This document shows, in pieces, positions 22,961-33,869 of a DNA stretch of 64,000 nucleotides. Under the pieces are notes generated by a model. That model was not told the origin of the DNA. It ran no database searches and saw only the letters and a list, made by a program, of their open reading frames with translations. How positions within the stretch are numbered: the first letter of the stretch is position 1; the number at the start of each line of letters is the position of its first letter. Origin of the DNA: Cycas panzhihuaensis (Eukaryota; Cycadophyta); contig CM041465.1 of NCBI GenBank assembly GCA_023213395.1, forward strand, positions 126,983,741-127,047,740, in the 5' to 3' direction. A program made the position numbers and the translations under genes.

Positions 22961-24409
22961 AAATAAGATCATTTTGATTATGTCAATTAAGACCCATGCA
23001 TATATACTTAATAATCAATGCCTATGCCATATGCTATGGTAGTAGTCTTACACGATTGTTGAGAGTCATATCAAGGCATGGGGAGACATGAGTCTCAATA
23101 AGAAATAAAGAAGTCAACTATAGTTTATGCTCATTAGAATGTGGGGCCTTGACAACCATAGCTTATAATTGTTGTAAAAGTATATCCATATTATGGGATG
23201 ATAGAGGCTATCATAGTTTAGGCTCTTTAGTAGATTAATTTCTTAAAGCTATAGTTTCTTATCATTATGAAGAGATATTTGTATGTTGCCCTTTCAAGTA
23301 TAAAACTTTAATAAGAACTATGAATTAATAAGCTTTTAGAGCTCAAGGTCATCAAAGGTAGAAATATAAATGTACCATTTTTAAGATATTTAATGACAAG
23401 ATAAGGTCTTACCTACTTAGGGATAACTTTATATTGCTTATCATGAAGATACTCAAGCTTAAGCACCTTGTTACAACATAAAACTTATGAGGTCTCAATT
23501 ACTAATCATGAGTTGCTTGAGCTAGGAATTCCCAATATAATTATATGTTCTTATAGAAGTTGGTCTCATCACTAGGGGAGGGGTGTTTCAAGAGGAGATA
23601 CATAAATAAGAGAAGGAACAACATCCTACTAAACAACCAACTTGGTTGGGAAAGAGGTAATAATGATCATGTTGATTTCTCTAATTTCTCTCCTTTAGTT
23701 TGGACTAAATCTAGGAGGGCTATCTAAGGGGGATGTCTCATCTTCTTAAGGTAAGAGGTTTGAACACATATGGATCAGAAGTTTCTTGCTATGTTGATTA
23801 AATTAAGTGGTCTAAAGGGTAGACTCATAATAAGATACCTCGTTACATGAGGAAGTAGTGGCCTAAGAGGAACATACCTATGAGAAAGGACTAGAAACTA
23901 ATATGATAGAGATTAGGGCATCATTTACATAATGCAAGTAAAGGACATGCCTAAAGTTTGGCTCATTAAAGGATGAGCCTAATAAAGTGGTTTCTTGAGA
24001 TAAAAGAGGTTATCTTAAAGTATGCCATCATCATTATTTGCTTATTATGAAGAAGAAGAGGCTGATGAATCAAATTTTATATTATTTGAGCAAGATTAAT
24101 TGGATATCTTCTAGAGTGAAGGGATAAAATCTCTTCCATTAAAATAGAAGTGTATATGGGAATGGTTCCAAAGCACTTTGAAACATTTCCATATGTGATT
24201 AACTTGGTGATAAACTTTCTCCTAAGGGAATAATGTTAATCACATTAACACTCTTAACTTTCTCCATGGGTGTTGAAAGAGACTTAGTAGTAAAATACTA
24301 TTTAAAAACCAAACATTAGAAGAAGTGTTTAGAAGAGATAGAAGGCTCTCATATTTTTATGACAGTTTTTATAAATGGAACAAATTGCTTAATAGGACTA
24401 TTATTTTAT

Positions 24410-24760
24410 TTAATGAACTTCATCTTTCTTTCATGAATGAATTTAAGCTCACCAAATAACAAGGAATAAACAACAAGCATCTTATTGATATAATGTGTCC
24501 TTGAGATAATGTTATATTCTAAGTTGAGATCTATGATGGTGAGGTCAACCATAATTATTTTCCTTCTAAGTTGAGAGGGAGAGTGACTTACCCTAATGGT
24601 ATTATTTGGTTCTTATCATATCCTTAGTAAATCCACTGACAAGCTTTAGAGGCAAGAATCTCTAGATCTTCTACGAGACAAGGACAGATTTTATTCATTG
24701 ATGAGCCTTTATTAATAATAACGTGGTGGATGATACTTTTGTCTTTATAGATTTCAATGT
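24410..24760 (-). pseudogene. Tat-like gypsy protease
   Basis: The minus strand reads VIINKGSSMNKI near 24695-24725, matching the family's active-site 'L-I-D-x-G-S-S-x-N-I' but with Asn in place of catalytic Asp. Then VDLTIIDLNLEYNIIS and LFGELKFIHERKMKFIK follow, equal to the 'YN..LGR..L......STLH..LKF......' end of these proteases. The enzyme is inactive as read. Confidence 0.78.
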
Positions 24761-25329
24761 AGAATGGAGGGATATTATTAAAGTTCTTTTTCTTCTCATT
24801 AAGTAAGATAAAAGGATCAAAATAGAGGGTGAGACTTATTGGGGAGCTGGGAGTAGGAACCCTAAGGCATTAAGTAATAGTTGACATTGCTCTAGGTAAC
24901 TCCTTAATAAGTCCATTAATTAAATCCTAGTAGGAATGGTATTCAACTCATTAACTAAAGAGAAAGACCCGTCCTTTGTAGTTAAGGGGATGGATCTAAA
25001 ACAGATAAGTCTAAGTGGGAAAACATGTAAGGAGTTAAGGATTTTGATCAGCAAATCTTTAGGGGATTTAGACCTAATAGAGTTCCTTATTACCTCAACT
25101 ATATTTATTGTTATCTTAGTCTTACCACCTTTGGGAGGTGTGTGTGTTTTTGGCTGTTAAACTATTTTCCATCTCTATTAGGTGTGGTGGTATGTTTTTT
25201 GTTAGGTTTAAAGCTTGAGATCTTGTCATCACTCATGTCATCCTTCTTGGCCTTCGTTTTACTTTTGTCCTTAGTGTGCTTTAGATCATGGTTAGGTGAA
25301 GCATCCTTATGGATTGATTTATCTTGATT

Positions 25330-25450
25330 TATCTTGGAAGTGGCATTATTAGTACTTTAGGTCTTGTGACCCATGGCCTAAACCACATAATACCCATCTC
25401 AATTGTGAGTATCAGTTTGGTAATAAGAACACCATGGAGATTTCTTTATT
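25330..25450 (-). pseudogene. Gypsy gag C-terminal zinc-finger-like segment
   Basis: A minus-strand stretch reads WCSYYQTDTHN, matching the 'C-x-[YF]-H-x(3)-G-H' segment between Gag and protease in Tat/Athila-type elements. Later ligands are lost to mutation. Confidence 0.5.
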
Positions 25451-25859
25451 TGAGGATCAAGAGGGTCTGATGTTTCTTTCCTTTAACATAATAAATGACT
25501 TTAGTTTCTTAATTCTAATTAGAAGTAGAAGGTTTTTTAACATAAAGACTGGTGTTGATGGTATATTCAAGGGCCATGATAGAGGATGTAAGATGATCAT
25601 ATGTATGGTCACTTTGACTAGGTTTGGGCTTTTGAATAGAGTCCTTTATTGGGGAAATCTTACCAATCTTCTTGATTCCTATTTGAATATTGAAAGCTTT
25701 ATGAGATAAACACTTGTTAGTGCCTTTATCATAGGTTTGAGGACTAAGTTTAAGGACCTATAACTAAACATGTTAAATAGGAGGCTTAAATCAGGGTGGG
25801 CATGACAAGCATGGACTAAGTCTTAGAATGACCTTATGAAATTATAAGATAATTTATTA

Positions 25860-27170
25860 TTATTTGTTTAAGTTATAATAGAGATTTGATATAGGTTTCA
25901 AATGACTCAATAACATTAAAGTAGTTTATGAATGTATTGACCAACTATTGGAATATAAAGATGGAAGTAGATAGGAGGTAATAAAACCACTTCAAGGCAT
26001 CACCTTACAACAATTTGGGAAACAACCTTATCATGACATAGTCATAAGGAAGGAAGCCAACACATGCAAGTATAACAACTCACAAATGTCCAACAAGGTC
26101 CTAAGTGGGTTCCTCTAAGAACCTAGATAACTTTAGAATAAATAGAGGGACTAATAAAAAGAGGATCTCTTATGAAAAATAGGTCTTGATGTAGTCAATA
26201 AATGACCTCTTAGGCCTTAACATAGAGAAGGGTTGAGAAGGAGGATGTTGATAAGAAATAGAGGTTCTTTATAAGGGTTGCTCATAATATGGTGGATGAG
26301 AAGGTGGAGGATATGAGAAAGTGAATCATATAATAGGATTAAGGTGTACTCCTATTTAAGGGATAGGTTTTTATTGGGATAGAGGAATGTATTTTAAAGA
26401 GGAAACCATATGTTATGGGTATGGCTATTGAGGGTAAATAGGTCTAAGACTATAAGATGGTGTTGGACCTCTAATGAATCTAGGTATCCTCTACGTGTGA
26501 ATATAATGGCCAACAAGAGAAATGTGAATGTGAGAGGCCTATAATAAGCCTTGGTATCTAGCATATGTATCATGAATAGGTTATGGTTGAGTGGATGGTG
26601 TAGGTTCTTTATAAGATTACAAGGGGGTAGTCTCACATTATGTCTTATGATTGATGAGGTAAAGGGAGAGTATTCCCTTGGCTAAATTGGGAAACACCAT
26701 GAGAAGGGATAAGACTTATGGGTATAACCTCTAAAGTGGTATTAAGAAACCTATACTTTTATATAAGAGGTGATCATTTGATAGGTCCCAAATGAGGGAA
26801 CTTATATAAAGTGGATGTTTGGTATGTATACCTTGAGGCAATTTCTTAGTCCTAAGTAGAACTCTTACGTGGGATATCATATGAAATAGAGGGCATGAGA
26901 GGAACTTGGGCTCCTCCTTGCATGGTTTGAGCTTATCCCTAGACTTGGGAGTGAATCAACTCAATATCTCCTATCTCATTAATAAGAATAAGAGGTGCCT
27001 CTAGGTTAAAGGGATGAAAGGAATGAGGGGAAGGTGGAATATTAGATGGGTGAGGGCACATGTAAGGGTGGATACTCTTAAGGAGAAGGATTTCATTTCT
27101 CCTAATGTTAATAAAAAAGAATATTAATGGGAAATGCGATGGTGTGTGTGTCCTGATAAAAGGGGTCTTA
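25860..27170 (-). pseudogene. Tat-like gypsy gag
   Basis: The retrotransposon Gag core is readable near 25880-26120 on the minus strand (RLFPK, GDALKWFYYL, LVNTFINYF), the classic 'L.G.A..W' motif. Upstream (26390-27170) is the Pro/Tyr-rich N-terminal part, including the open frame 26394-26636. Stops occur every few tens of codons. A structural protein relic. Confidence 0.75.
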
Positions 27171-27200
27171 CTACCTTAGGATGGGGATAAGAAAGCAGAC

Positions 27201-27652
27201 TGTAATGAGCAAGGGTTCTAGAAACATATGAGCAATGTGAACTACATGAGCCTCATCATGAATAGAATTAGAGGTTAGTAAGGAAGAATTCCCAAGTGTT
27301 GTTTAAGGTACTTATAATAGCCTTATTTTATAGGGACTTTGTACAAATCAATAGACCCCTTAAGAGGGTATACATATGGCCCATAGCCCTCATAACCAAG
27401 ATAGCCTTCATGAGGTGCATAGACCTATTAGGCCTTATAATCTTCATAATAATAATACTCAAAGTCCTAAGAAAGAAGGCCTTATTACCTCCTTAATCTC
27501 CTTGACTAAGTATGATGAGAAGGAATCTCCATTGAAAAGGGGCTACAAAGCTAGTAACGAAAGCTTAAGGAAAGGATAAAAACCCTAAATAAGAATAAAG
27601 GATTTTATCCAATCCAATAACTAAAGAGGGAGGTGTAAAACCAACTAAACAA
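27201..27652. other. No gene seen
   Basis: AT-rich leader-side sequence of the gypsy element. Open frames 27296-27496 and 27376-27579 on the plus strand overlap in different phases and show no motif. Confidence 0.5.
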
Positions 27653-29316
27653 GAATGTCTTATGAAAGATCTCAAGTAGATATGAAAGATAAAGGTCTGA
27701 AACATATAACTAGGAAGCTTTGGCAACACCTTAGTATGGTCACTAAAGATTGTTCCACATCATGGAGCCAACCATCTATTAGATCTATATAAAAGAAAAA
27801 CTAATTATGAGATTCTTAAGGTTGGACCTTTCAACTAATGTCTATGAAGAGGTATATTTACTTATGTGCTTAAACAATAATAAGTAATTAAACTAACTGA
27901 CAAAATCAACTACTTCACACATATATAATAAAATCAAACTAAAAGTCTAATTAAATATAAAAACTCAAATCAATCAAATAAGTTAAAAAAAAAGTCTCAT
28001 TAACTATAGGGAGGTCATAAGCAACTTTCTAATAGGTGGAAGGATCATTGGAGGTCCTTACCCTAAAGTAAATGCCTAAGGATTCCCCTATTTCTACCCC
28101 AAAACCCTTCCTATGGATAAAACTCTACCCTAGACCTCTATTCCCACCTAAAAAAGGAGTAATCTATATTGCACTAGCTATAGATCAATATGATTTATCA
28201 GTGCATGGACTTAAGAGACCTCAAAACCTAGATTAATAACACTATCATAGGTCAACCATTAAGGACTACTTCACCTAGTAATAATCCATTTATGAGGATG
28301 AATGTCTTAGGGATACCTATTTTTGACTCTAATGAGTTTTGATACTTATAAATATAAGGAGGATGTGCCTCCCAACCTAAAGGATAATGGAAAGAAACTT
28401 CCTTTAGTATTCAATACATGACTAGAAAAAATATTATGCCAAGGAAAGAATAGTTTGTACACAAGGTAGGTCAAGTCTCGATTAATTAAAAGACTCCTAA
28501 TGATGATAAATATTTATCCATAGGAGAGGAAAAGCTTGTACACCAAGGATGCCAAGTCCTAACTGATCAAACAAGTCCTAGACAAAGGCATAAAATCTAT
28601 CCTAAGGGGACTAAATAAAAATAATCCATACCTATGTGTAAATCTAGAATGTAATTTAAGATTAAATATAAATAGTAATCATGCATGTAACATAACAATC
28701 AAATCATGCATAAATAGATGATAATTTATAGACAAATTTATAGAATGTCTTATGAAAGATCTCAAGTAGATACAAAAGATATAGGTCCCAAATATATAAC
28801 TAGGAAGCTTTAGCAACACCTTGGTATGGTCACTAGTAATTGTTCCACATCATGGGGCCAACCATCTATTAGATCCATATAAAAGGAAAACTAATTGTGA
28901 GATTCTTAAGGCTGGACCTTTTAACTAACCTCTATGAAGAGGTATATTTACTTATGTGCTTAAACAAAAATAAGTAATTAAACTAACTTACAAAATCAAT
29001 TACTTCACACATATATAATAAAATCAAACTAAAGTCTAATTAAGTATAAGAACTCAAACCAATCAAATAAGTGAAACAAAAGTCTCATTAACTATAGGGA
29101 GGTCATAAGCAAGGATTCCCCTATATGGAAGGATCATTGGAGGTCCTTACCCTAAAGTAAATGCCCAAGGATTCCCCTATTTCTACCCAAAAACCCTTCC
29201 TATGGATAAAACTCTACCCTAGACCTCTATTCCCACCTAAAAAAGGAGTAATCTATATTGAATTAGCTATAGATCAATATGATTTATGAGTGCATGGACT
29301 TAAGATACCTCAAAAA
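27653..29316. repeat. 574-bp direct repeat, two copies with a 516-bp spacer
   Basis: 27653-28226 and 28743-29316 are very similar (both start GAATGTCTTATGAAAGATCT and end CTTAAGA.ACCTCAAAA). Differences are scattered point changes, a few single-base indels and one short replacement near 29118. The unit is 1,090 bp with its spacer. There is no LTR-type TG..CA end and no primer site between them, so a tandem duplication in an untranslated leader is more likely than a pair of LTRs. Confidence 0.88.
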
Positions 29317-30085
29317 GCTAATCAAGGAGAAATTTACAATTAGAATCTTATCTTTGCTAGCCCATCCAAGATTTAGATATTCATATTTAAGAATACTTTA
29401 GACCTCTCATTCATTTTTCTTCTAGTCTCAATTTATAATCACCTCAAGAACTTTGCAATACCTCTAAAATAAGGCTAAACAAATAATAGTATGACAACCT
29501 AAGTTGGCTTGATTGGGAAATGCTCCTTCAAAGTCTAATTGTGAAGATCCCCCTTCACATGTTATAGAGTTAGAAGAAGAAGAAAAAAAGAATTAAACTT
29601 TATTGTTTTATTTTAAATTAACTTCGTGAGGATATTTATTCTTCAAGGATTTAATTCTATTTACATGTTTTTTTTCCTAAACTAATCAATTCAATTCTTT
29701 ATCTAACTTGGATGTATATGTGTTGGCTCAGTAGTAGATGTTGGGATAATTTCACAAGTGGTTACCTTAATTTTGAGCATAAGACCAAACTAGGTTTACA
29801 TAAGTCAATCCCAATCCCCATATCCTTTAATCAAACACTAAATATTTTTTTGACTTTTCCTTTTTAAATTCTCCATGTAGTCCTTTCAAGTCTAATTTAC
29901 AGAGATGTCCTTAAGATTTTTGTGTGCCTATTGTTGATTCCTTAATTTGTGACACTATAGACTTACCTTAATTACATCATGAGGAAGATTCCTATTCCTT
30001 GGCGGTAGATCCTATCAGAGTTGCCAAAGTTCTTTAAAGTTTTGATAAAACACTTATTTGATCCCTACTATTTATTGTCTTTATA
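29317..30085 (+). repeat. Family-D interior fragment
   Basis: From GCTAATCAAGGAGAAA the sequence matches 43218-43830 directly and 46010-46730 in inverted orientation (for example CTTCACATGTTATAGAGTT, TTAATCAAACACT, TTTTTAAATTCTCCATG). It abuts the 574-bp repeat abruptly, marking a junction. Confidence 0.82.
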
Positions 30086-30659
30086 GCTGAAGATGTCTTA
30101 TTCCCATCAAGTCTACTCTATTGCCCTTTAAGGTATGGAATCAAATACTATTAGGGGGAATATTTCTTGTTAGTTTGAAGCTACTTAGATAGCCTAAGAT
30201 TTTATTAATCACATCCCCTAACAAAGGTAGTTATTTAAAGGGGCTCTCCAGTTCACCTAGTATTACAATGGCTTAGGGCAAATAAATCTTAAGGAGGTTC
30301 GTCAAAGAATATTAACCATTATAACAAAAATGCCTCAAGATTTTTTTCATTTATATAATCAAATTTGGGTTATTTCCCCTTGTCGATAATTTTCTTAGAT
30401 GCAACTAAGCTCTTATTTATTATAATGACCTTGTTTAGTGATTAAAATCATCATTGCTTTGCAATAAGCCTAAACTAGAACATACTAGTCTATGAGTATA
30501 AACTAGAATAATATTTCATAATGAGACTTTGCTCTGCAACGAGGTTAAACTATAATTATCCAATTTTTTCTTAGCAAAAATTATGTGGGGCTTAACTCTA
30601 TAATGAGCTTAAACTAATTAAGTCTTCCAAAGAAGATAAGAAATAAAAGTTAATATAGA
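30086..30659. other. No gene seen
   Basis: AT-rich, stop-filled in all frames; no family recognised. Confidence 0.5.
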
Positions 30660-31405
30660 ATGACATATTTTGAGAAAAGATAAGACCACCTAAGAAGACA
30701 AGCTCATAGCTAAGTTATAAAATCCAAAAATCTTTTCATAAATAAAAGGGGCCAGGTCAATCTATCATGCTCAAGAGGATTTTTTCTCATTAGATGGGAT
30801 TTATCACTTATCTAAGGAGCGATAGATTTGTATGTAGAAATGTTATATGAATCTTAGTTAGTTGGGTGTATCAAGTATTGATAAAAATTTACACAATAGT
30901 TTGTGAGCACAACACTCAAATTCTATTCAACTATTGCAAAGATCATTAGAGAGATTGGAGGACTATTCATATAAGTTTAGTATTAGCTACTTTATGCAGT
31001 ATTATTGATTGCCAATTAAACAAACTAATGGTAGATTTATATAAATGCTTATGATATTTCCTAATAGGTTTCTTTAACCTTAAACAAAACCACCTATGGT
31101 GCCCACTAATTTTGCCTCATAGTTACCTTAGGACTCTTATTTTAATGACGTTAAGAACGTACGTAGTGATACAATTAAACGTAGAGAATGGAAAGAAAAC
31201 CATTAAAGAATATCATAAGGAGAAGTCTTTTTAAAGCCCTTGCTTTGGTCACTACTATAAGAGGGAGTTTTGTGGGATTAGAGCTTTGAGAAAGAAACAA
31301 AGTCCAGCTTTGTATAAATTGTTGCGCAATGTATGACCCTTAAAAAAGTTCTGTCCTATAGAAAGGTTTAAACTCAAAGAGTTTTCTTAGAAATGAACGG
31401 CACTT
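30660..31405 (+). repeat. Flanking repeat R1 (pairs with R2, 35540-36875)
   Basis: Collinear with R2: GGGGC.AGGT.AAT, TTTTTTCTCA, ATGGG.TTTATCACTTATCT, GAGATTGGAGGACTAT, AACTAATGGTAGA, TAAGGAG.AGTC.TTTTAAA and TATAGAAAGGTTT. Similarity ends near 31405, inside the kinase coding region, so R1 supplies the kinase stop codon and about its last 20 codons. Confidence 0.8.
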
Positions 31406-32545
31406 TCCTGTGAAGAAATGGTGCTTTAAAGCTTCCTTAGCAGATAGACGCTGGTTGGGATCAAACCTCAACAAACCGTGAAGCAACTCAATGAGGGCTC
31501 CCGATGAGTGGTCCTCAGTTTGATTGACAAGTTTCCGTAGGGGGGCTAATCTCTGGACTGCTCGAACACACTCTCTGGATGCAGCCCCCTCTGGCCAGTT
31601 GAGTTCCGTGCCGTTTCTGATGTACACTCTTCCACATTGTGCTGCCCATTTCATCATATATTGCGGAATTGGTCCCAATACCCGCTCCATCATTGCGAGG
31701 TGCTCCAAATCTTCATGGGTCCGGAAAAGAGCATTTCCCGTGCATAATTCCACCAAAACGCACCCAACACTCCACAAATCACATGGGTAACTCCATCCAA
31801 TACCCATAATCACCTCAGGTGCTCGGTATCCTCTGGTGGTAACTACCGAGCTATGATGCCGGTCCTCAAATGTAGCGCTACCAAAATCTATGAGTTTAAT
31901 TGCATTTGGCATGTGAATGCAGTTATAATGCTTCTCAGGCACCTTTGCATATTCAGAAGAGACGAGAAGTATGTTCTTAGGCTTTAGGTCCGTATGTGCC
32001 AGTGTCAGGTCATGAATAAATGCAACGGCCTCCAAGAGCTGACGTGCGTATTCTCGAACCAGACAGATAGGCAAGGGCCGGTCATCGTTTTTACGTAATA
32101 CATCATATAAACTTGGTCCAAGCTTTTCACAAACAATGCACACATGGTTACGATAACTGAACCAATCCTTGAACTGTAAGCAGCCCCGGAATTCATTCCC
32201 ATCATACTCTGCCAACGTGCGGAGAACATCAATTTCAATCATAGCTGCAACACCATATTTCGGTACACTGCGTATAACCTTGATGGCTACATACTCTCCC
32301 TTTTCACGATCCCAACAATCTAAAACTCTTCCGTAAGTTCCTTCTCCCAGTTTGCCAATAATCTTGTATCGAGGTGTTAAATTTTCTCCAACCTCAAACA
32401 CGTAGTGCCCATCTTTATCATCTGGTCGCCATGGAGGGGATGCAAAGCCAATAGAAGATGAAGAACAACAACAAAGAGCACGGCCATGAATCGACCCCTT
32501 CTCCTTTTCGTCATCCTCCCTTCTCTTCCCCTGTGCGCTCCCCAT
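31340..32545 (-). CDS. LAMMER (AFC/CLK-type) dual-specificity protein kinase, intronless
   Basis: A single 401-codon exon holds a complete kinase domain. Visible elements: SPPWRPDDKDGHYVF before the domain (36-50), Gly-rich loop GEGTYG 67-72, Lys89 in VAIK, Glu104 of helix C, HTDLKPKN 184-191 with Asp186, Lys188 and Asn191, DFG 220-222, APE 242-244 and the diagnostic EHLAMMERVLGP 281-292. Family members phosphorylate SR splicing factors in the nucleus; that role is inferred. Length is close to the shorter plant AFC proteins. Two signature positions differ: Lys190 where Glu is usual and Gly239 where His is usual (TTRGYRAPE). A Cys-Ser run (25-31) and a tail after HHFF (377-401) look lineage-specific. 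Known plant AFC genes have many introns, so this is probably a retrocopy; the intact frame argues for selection or recent origin. The start ATG has G at -3 and +4. Confidence 0.93.
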   Translation of the reverse strand: MGSAQGKRREDDEKEKGSIHGRALCCCSSSSIGFASPPWRPDDKDGHYVFEVGENLTPRYKIIGKLGEGTYGRVLDCWDREKGEYVAIKVIRSVPKYGVAAMIEIDVLRTLAEYDGNEFRGCLQFKDWFSYRNHVCIVCEKLGPSLYDVLRKNDDRPLPICLVREYARQLLEAVAFIHDLTLAHTDLKPKNILLVSSEYAKVPEKHYNCIHMPNAIKLIDFGSATFEDRHHSSVVTTRGYRAPEVIMGIGWSYPCDLWSVGCVLVELCTGNALFRTHEDLEHLAMMERVLGPIPQYMMKWAAQCGRVYIRNGTELNWPEGAASRECVRAVQRLAPLRKLVNQTEDHSSGALIELLHGLLRFDPNQRLSAKEALKHHFFTGKCRSFLRKLFEFKPFYRTELF

Positions 32546-32602
32546 ATCAAATCCTCAGCCAAGAGACCAACCAACCAACTTTTCCAGCGTGTGTATCGAA
32601 TT

Positions 32603-32683
32603 TCAGAATTTATTACACTGAAGGTCAGGACACTGTCCAGATAACAGTATCCACGAATTAGCGCGCTTAATGGCAGAAACCAT
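32603..32683 (-). other. Possible upstream ORF in kinase 5' leader (26 codons)
   Basis: ATG at 32683 (MVSAIKRANSW...) ends in TGA at 32603, 57 bases before the kinase ATG. If transcription starts downstream of the TATA-like box at 32716-32723, this frame lies in the mRNA leader and could reduce main-frame translation. No homology was recognised; it may be fortuitous. Confidence 0.4.
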
Positions 32684-32715
32684 AGAATCCTGATATTTTT
32701 CCTATGCGGCCTACC

Positions 32716-32723
32716 ATTATATA
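32716..32723 (-). promoter_or_regulatory. TATA-like box for the kinase gene
   Basis: The minus strand reads TATATAAT about 175 bases upstream of the kinase ATG. A start site about 30 bases downstream would give a leader near 145 bases. The surrounding 32550-32860 is visibly richer in GC and CpG (for example GCGCGC at 32661, GGCGGGCC near 32758) than the repeats, consistent with a real, less methylated promoter region. Confidence 0.5.
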
Positions 32724-32879
32724 CATACATTTATGCCTGTGGCCGACTTAGAGGTGAGGCGGGCCACAACGCATACACCTCAGGCATATCCTTATTCCAT
32801 ACCTCTCTCTTCTTCTAACTCTTCGTTCTCTTTCCCTTGTGGAAGGATAGAGTAGAGTAATTTCATCGGACGGCTATGG

Positions 32880-33400
32880 CCTTGCTAATATTTATCATCA
32901 TCCCTAAAACAAAAATCACCTCGGAGTGAACCACATTATGGACGCAACAAAGGAAAGCATGATACACTAAGTGAAATAGAATTATAATTCCCTTGGTGAT
33001 ACATGCTTGATACATTAACGCTCCAATTTATTTAAAAGCATATGCTTGATACATTGATGCTCTCATTTATTTAAATATAGTCTAACTTCCTCTATAACCT
33101 TCTCTTAAAACCCTACAACCATGTCTCTTTTATGCAATTGTTCAGGTACTTATTTATAAAGGACATGGTTCCCAATAGTTTGGGCCTCTATTGATGGAAA
33201 TGCAAGATTGAAAGGAAACACGAGGGAATAACATGGTATTGAATGACAACTTGCATGCTAAAAAATAAGACCCTCTCAAACATAATTAATGAAAATTAAA
33301 ACAAACTTAGATAGTGTCTCAATGATAAGACAATATAAATAAAAGTAAAAGAGTACAAATAAACCATAATAAATACAAATAATGGAAGATAGAAAGAACT
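32880..33400. repeat. Kinase upstream region with a 39-bp tandem duplication
   Basis: Two adjacent units, 33003-33041 and 33042-33080, share ATGCTTGATACATT, GCTC and ATTTATTTAAA. They lie about 460-540 bases upstream of the kinase ATG. The rest of the interval is AT-rich with no gene. Confidence 0.75.
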
Positions 33401-33419
33401 TGATTTGTTAGTTCTTTGA

Positions 33420-33869
33420 AATGTGATTTATGGATAAAAGATTCAAGATAAATGTTATCGAAAGAAATGCTTAGGTTTTTGTCATCGATGATGGAAAGAA
33501 GATATGAACTATTATAAATAACCTTGATTACTATAAAAATGCCATGCCAACAAGAATGAAATTTATTAAGGTAAGTTCATTATTAGGTTAACCCAAAAGA
33601 AGAATGAAGTAAATAAGTTGAAAAGAAGAAAGATGAGCGATTTGATCATATGTTAAATTGACTCACATTTTAATATCTTCTAAACTATTAGAGTCATGGA
33701 AGCAATCTTCATCAAGGTTTTTTAGTTTAATGAGGCAAGTCTCAAAGGCTATGGTATTCAAAAGCTGGTTGCAGATATCTAGATGAAGTGTAGGAATTTT
33801 AGTTTCAATGGGAATTATAGATTCTTGACCATAAATAAGAGGAAATATGACAAATCCATTAGTGGTCAT
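33420..33869 (-). pseudogene. Ty3-gypsy integrase C-terminal remnant
   Basis: The minus frame 33663-33869 reads GFVIFPLIYGQESIIPIETKI, then LHLDICNQLL and LIKLKNLDED, the 'TPF.LVYG.EA.LP.E..IPS' segment after the integrase core of Tat/Athila-type elements. The C-terminal barrel region, expected down to about 33420, is only faintly visible. It shows that sequence upstream of the kinase is also transposon-derived. Confidence 0.75.

Larger units (their letters stand above)
23250..27200 (-). mobile_element. Ty3-gypsy element, Tat-like, truncated
   Basis: On the minus strand gag, a zinc-finger-like segment and an aspartic protease are recognisable in order; RT, RNase H and integrase are not present before the left boundary with D0. 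23250-24400 corresponds to the region between protease and RT and has no clear motif. All frames are heavily interrupted. Plus-strand open frames in 24936-25709 and 27296-27579 are antisense and not genes. Confidence 0.75.

Noticed and set aside
27653-29316. Possible LTR pair of a very small retrotransposon
   Set aside because: No TG..CA ends, primer site or polypurine tract between the copies.
31524-31790. Plus-strand open frame antisense to the kinase
   Set aside because: It is a shadow of the coding strand with no homology of its own.
32377-32730. 117-codon minus-strand frame overlapping the kinase start
   Set aside because: Out of phase with the kinase, its ATG at 32730 lies upstream of the predicted transcription start, and its sequence is the kinase coding region in another phase.
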